Below, in pieces: positions 58,999-64,000 of a stretch of 64,000 bases of DNA. Each line of letters starts with the position of its first letter. Position 1 is the stretch's first letter. The translations under genes and the position numbers were made by a program. The notes beneath the pieces are model-generated. The model made no database searches. It had not been told where the DNA came from and saw nothing but the letters and a program-made list of their open reading frames with translations. The DNA lies in NCBI GenBank assembly GCA_004794655.1, contig SMMW01000521.1:1022001-1086000 (forward strand), given 5' to 3'. Origin of the DNA: Marisa cornuarietis. Lineage: Eukaryota; Mollusca; Gastropoda; Architaenioglossa; Ampullariidae.

Positions 58999-61900
58999 CT
59001 GCAAGTGTCGACATAAGGTTAACTGGGTGGGCAAAATGTTAACAGCTGTCTGCCAAGCAGGATAAAACCCTACACAAGTCTATGACTGTTGTTTGTGAAA
59101 GTTTTGGTGACTATTTTTAGCCTTGATTTTCTCGCAAGTAAAATATCAAAAAGCATCGCTACACGGGTTTTCTTCCATTATTCCCCAAAACAAATGTATA
59201 CCTACGCTTCACTTTGGCTGTTACTTACAGCTCGGTCACTCTGTTTCATATAGTCAATAATCACACACATTAATCACACACATTATTCGCACAAAGTGAA
59301 ACAAGTGAATTTTAATGCCAGGTCAGTTTCAGCAAAGGATGGCCTTCATTTTCCTGCAGTTAAGTTACTTTGTAATACAGATGGTTTCATTTTTTGGCAA
59401 AATTGATCAGAAAATAATGCACAAAGCAACACAATCGAAATAGTGAAGATGTGTTGAAACAGTAATTATTAGTGATGTGGGAAACAGCTACAGTGACACA
59501 TTTGAGACAGAGGAACTCAATTCGTGCCTTAAGTGCTAATGTACATACTAAAGAAATGTCTTAATGAAATGTTTGTGAAATGTTTCTTAGTTGTGACCCT
59601 CAAGAATCATGAATTGAAACACAGCAGGATTACATCCCTGGCAATAAACATGGTTCTTTAAACATAACTTTCATGAACATGAGAAAGAGAGAGAGAGAGG
59701 TATTAACACAGTATGAATCTACCATCTCCAAAATAATAAAAGTGCAAACAACATTAAACATATCTACACTGAATTTAATATTATTTTCATGTGAACAAGC
59801 ATATAACTGTTTCCATTTCAATATGAAGAAAATATTCAATTTTAGCTGGTATTACTTTTCTGCAGTAATAACAGAATATACGAGTTCGTAAATGATAAAT
59901 GTTTGGTCGTACATCAAACATTATTTCTTACAGTGAAAAACAAGTTTAATGTTTGTCAATGCTTCTGTTCTATAATGTTATGTGTATAATCATAAGATTA
60001 AGGTAGAGAGATGCTAATAGGGGTTCCTTTATTTGAATATTCCTTTTGCACAAATCTGCAAACATCCTGTAAAACTTTGATAAGACAACACACTTCCCTG
60101 TGCATACCCACATGCATATGTGTGTTATTGAATACAGAGATTGGAAGTGGCTATGTGAAAATCTGCATCTTATTAAGGTCAAGGTTGCTCCCTAAGTTTT
60201 TTAAGGTTGCTGGGGAGGGAGGTGTTGGAGGCTTTGCTTTCGTCAGGCCAGCTTTACTGAGGTCGGAGCCAGTGCTCTAACCACTCTGGTAGCCATTTTC
60301 CCATCTTACTACTGCACCTTATTACTGCTAATAAAAAATGTTACCCATTACTTTGTAAGGCTCTTCACAGGTTGAGGAAGATAAACGCCACAATGCTAAT
60401 CATAGAAAAATATGTGATGGTAAGTGCTTTCAACCAACCATCATTATGTCTCCCCATCCACTTTTTCTCCCAAGAAATGTTTTCTGAAGATGTGGAGGTA
60501 GCTAAGTCCATGGCTAAGAATCATACCAAAGATCTAAAACTTTCCAGGTGTGTTTTCTCAAATGGAGATATTTAACAGGCTTAGCTAATGATGTACAATA
60601 TTAAGAAAATAAAACACAGAAACAATAGGAGAATTGGGAGAGAGGGGAATGTGGGTGGCCAATGGAAACTGACTCGAAACAAACCAACTTTTCAGACATT
60701 ATCTTTCATTCTGTCATGCAGTCTTTTTGTTGTTTTTTTTTCAATACAGAAGACACATAAAAAAGGTGCAAACAACCAACGAAATCATCTGTTAACATTT
60801 AAAGTGTTTGACCATCTATGGATCTAAATTTCAAACACATAACCGTAGTACATTTTATTCTCACATGGCAAGTATATAATATATATAATTTATATATGAA
60901 ATACAATATTTGCTTCAACAAGCTTAATAGATGTAGAAATCAAAATTTTGATTATTACTTCATTTGCAGTGTTTCATCTCGATTACACATTTTTAGCGCA
61001 CTAACAGATATGTGTTGAGTTAAAAGGGTTAAACCCGTCTACTGATTTCTTCAAAAGGGAATGAAAAATGTACACATACCAGCATCACCAGCACATATTT
61101 AGATGGAGTACGAAATGAAGTACTGTGTGGGAAAGTTTAGGGTGTGTTGGACGGACATTTTGTACACAACTCATATTTTGTTTCTTCCCTATTCACAACG
61201 TTCTCCTCATTAATTGTGCAGAGACACATGACATCCCTGATATTAAACACTGATATCAAAGGTTATCTGAATTATGCTTCTTGCTTACCACTGGAAATGT
61301 AAATATGTGTACATACTGGAAGTCCTGAAGAGTGATAGAGTGCTTATTAGACTGGGACAACAGCCAATAAAACATGCAATAAATTATGAAAAAGTGGAAT
61401 GGGGTTGGGAGATTTAGCATCTAGTAAGGGTAAACAGGAACACATAGCAAACAAAAAGCAATTTTACTGATTCTTTTACTGATCGAAAACGGAAAACAGT
61501 GGAAGTTCTGTGCAGGGAGAATTTCATGCTATACCTTGCTTCCCAGTCTTTGTCTGGAAACAACATATTTATCAATCAGCTACAGAGGTATTTTTTATTT
61601 ACAATTCTAGATAAAGATATTTTTTCAGTTGTTTTTGCGATGGTCAACACTAACATATATGAGCAATCAAATGAATTTGACTTATTAAAAACTCAGACTG
61701 GGTGTTATCCATTAGCTCCCTCATCATGTTTGAAAACAAAACAAAAAATAAAAAATAGGGGAATGGTTTTATTACTGCAACAAAAAGCATAAGTAAGTTG
61801 GAGGGGAAGAGCATATGATAACTACAGCATGAAATTTTGGGGGCAGGGTCAAGGGTGACATGTTCTTATTGAAAGAACTGGTACTGTTTAAAAGTCATGC

Positions 61901-64000
61901 AACTTCAGAATGATAGCCTGTTAGTGATGGTTAAAGCTGGTATTAATATGCAGCTCCTTGAGTAAGGTTCTGCTATTGAAAGCACATATCTTCTGAAATC
62001 ACCTTCTTTGCACAAGTATCTAAGCATAGTGCTGAAAGGAATTCCATTTTTCAACATTGTAACCTTCAAGAAAACACAAATGTGTGCTGGTTAAAACAAC
62101 CAACGGTGTGCGTTCAGTCAACTGTGAGTGCAGGTAACTAATATAGTGCTGTGTCACTGTCAGGAGAAATATATTAACATGTTATTGCTAAGTAACAAAA
62201 TGCATTGTCAAAGCAGCAACTGCTGCGACACAGATATGTCACATATACAAGCTTGATAATAACTTAAAATTTATACTCATTAGGCCATCATTAACTTTTT
62301 TATGAGTGGGGGTGGCAGAGACCTTGTTTAAGAAAAGGTACAAACTGAGTGGACAAAACTCAAGATACACAAATGATGAGTGTTCAGATATTAACATTTC
62401 CAAAGCACTGGGTCAAAAATATATTTTTCTCCATCTTATGACTGGCTTGACAGATTATGGATTAGAAACTCAAGGTTTTCAACGATCCAAACACTTTCCA
62501 TGGTTGCTATTTGTTTAGGAGCAATCTGGACACACAGGTGAAAAGACTGTAAACTTATTAAAAATTAATAGGTTCTTACTTTCAATCCACAAAACATAAC
62601 AACCCCCCCCCCAAAAAAAAAAGACAAAATACAGCTTTTCTGAAGACATAGTATCATCTGCTACTTTAGAGGTAAGTGAGGTCATACAATATATTATTAC
62701 TTGAGTAAGGTCACATGACCTGAGGTCAGCTGACTAAAGACATTATTCCAGCATTGCCTTCAGTGCAAAATTGTTGTGAAAGTACAATCACTCCTAAAAG
62801 TACTTACTGCAAAACTAATGGACACATACCATAGTTTAGATTTCAGCTTTGGAGCTAGTCTCGGTTTGAGACTTCAGTTTCTTCTTTCTACAGAAAACAG
62901 GCCTTTAAAGTTCAAACTGATTTCTTATTGCAGTTAGTGCCAACAAAAACAAAAACAAAAAACAAAAAACCCAAACAAAGCAAAGCAGCGTGACCATCAC
63001 TAATCTGATTATTAACTCAGCTGTGACCTCATATAGGAAATAAGTTTAAAGGTAACTTTAAGATATGGAGACTTTATTCTGCTTCTGAATTCAGCAGCAA
63101 ATGCCCTAGAAAAATAGATAGTTCTTGAGCAGAACATTTTAATATAACCAACGCCAGCTGTTGTTTAGCATCAGTCAGGACTGAGTTAATGATGAATAAA
63201 GTCTCATCTTGATGACTCTTTATGACTGCAGAGATGCTATAATTCCTAGGTTACTTTTCATGAATTTGTTTTTATAATTATTTTGTGAGAACAAAATTAA
63301 AAAATTAAGATCTTGATTCATTATGCAATCATCCAGTAACAAAGTTCATGACCATTTAGAGTGAAAAGTCATTGAGTGTGGATGCAGCATTCCGTGCATC
63401 CAGGTACAAAACATCATGCATGCATGCATTTCTGTATATATTGTTAATAAGCTTTGTGTGCTCACAAAAACTTTTTTCTGTTACTCCTGTTTATGACTAG
63501 TATTATTTTTTAAGGAAAAAACACTTTCTTAAGATCCAAATAAAGTGTAAATTCTTGAGTTCTCTTTAAAAGTGCAATACTATAATTAAGGACATTCTGA
63601 CTGAAAAACACAACAAAACACCAGTTTCTCCAGCTTGTTCTGCCTTTCTGCCATTCCACTCTCACTTCCTCTGTGTTGCCTTCCCTAACTACATCTGCTT
63701 GTGCACCCTAGTTTACATGCTTTCATGCTAGTCTTAATGTACTTTGTTTGCTTTTCACTCTCCTACTCACTCAACAATAAAACTGTTTGAAGTGGGAAAT
63801 ATCAAACTCAGCTCAGACTAAAGATCCAGAAACCAGCATTAGACAGGAGACATGATTTATATAAACATCAGTGAATGGTAAAAGAAGGGTTGGAAGGTAG
63901 ACATGAAAGTTATGGGAATATTCTGATATGAGAGTTATGGGAATATTCAGACATATGCATTCTGTTTCATGCAAAATGAGGTGTTTGTGAACAGCTGATA
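58999..64000. other. AT-rich region, no gene recognised
   Basis: Only the diverged dispersed repeat at 60176, a 28-bp duplication at about 63900-63955 (AGTTATGGGAATATTC twice) and simple repeats were seen. No supported exon. Confidence 0.5.
60176..60295 (+). repeat. dispersed repeat family, diverged copy
   Basis: AAGGTCAAGGTTGCTCCCTA then AAGGTTGCTGGGGAGGGAGG parallels the left part of the family. It ends in a CAGTGCTCTAACCACTCTGG segment reminiscent of a tRNA anticodon arm, which hints at a tRNA-like component. Confidence 0.45.

Overview
The window is animal nuclear DNA. It has GT-AG introns, dense CA/GT microsatellites, tRNA-derived SINEs, a decayed LINE and several small inverted-repeat transposons, and no bacterial-style gene packing. 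The two well-resolved secreted proteins have a chitin-deacetylase fold and the SINEs resemble those common in molluscs, so I infer a mollusc, probably a gastropod. That assignment is an inference, not a measurement. Nearly all listed open reading frames are chance or repeat-driven. The real genes are split into short exons, which I assembled by hand from reading frame, splice sites and family resemblance.

Layout. (1) 1-17.6 kb: mostly non-coding and repeat-rich, with unassigned candidate plus-strand coding exons at about 3.93, 9.38 and 15.93 kb. The last is a 450-nt open block behind a strong acceptor. (2) 17.6-38.9 kb, minus strand: a POLR2H-like gene (RPB8, the subunit shared by RNA polymerases I, II and III). 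Its first coding exon is at 38.8 kb and the next two are near 18 kb, so intron 1 is about 20.6 kb. The last roughly 40 codons were not found and probably lie off the left edge. Intron 1 holds a dead LINE fragment (35.5-36.2 kb) and two more plus-strand candidate exons. (3) 41.1-54.9 kb, minus strand: two head-to-tail paralogues of a secreted polysaccharide-deacetylase (chitin-deacetylase-like) protein. Each has six coding exons, with the same splice positions, and both reading frames are intact from signal peptide to stop (327 and 335 residues). (4) 55-64 kb: AT-rich with no confident gene, holding a truncated SINE with perfect 12-bp target duplications, a hairpin, and one low-confidence minus-strand exon candidate.

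The most interesting biology is in the deacetylase pair. Fold landmarks are conserved: the Cys-rich entry, PGGL, RAP, YD-S and WPYT motifs. The residues that normally bind the catalytic metal are gone in both copies (TFDD has become TFEY or TFQY, and the paired histidines of motif 2 have become T/D/G-type residues). They look like tandem secreted pseudoenzymes, perhaps chitin-binding or matrix proteins. The second point of interest is intron 4 of the upstream copy. It contains two inverted 196-bp terminal-inverted-repeat elements, each with its own 5-bp target duplication, next to a 226-bp TA-flanked palindromic element.
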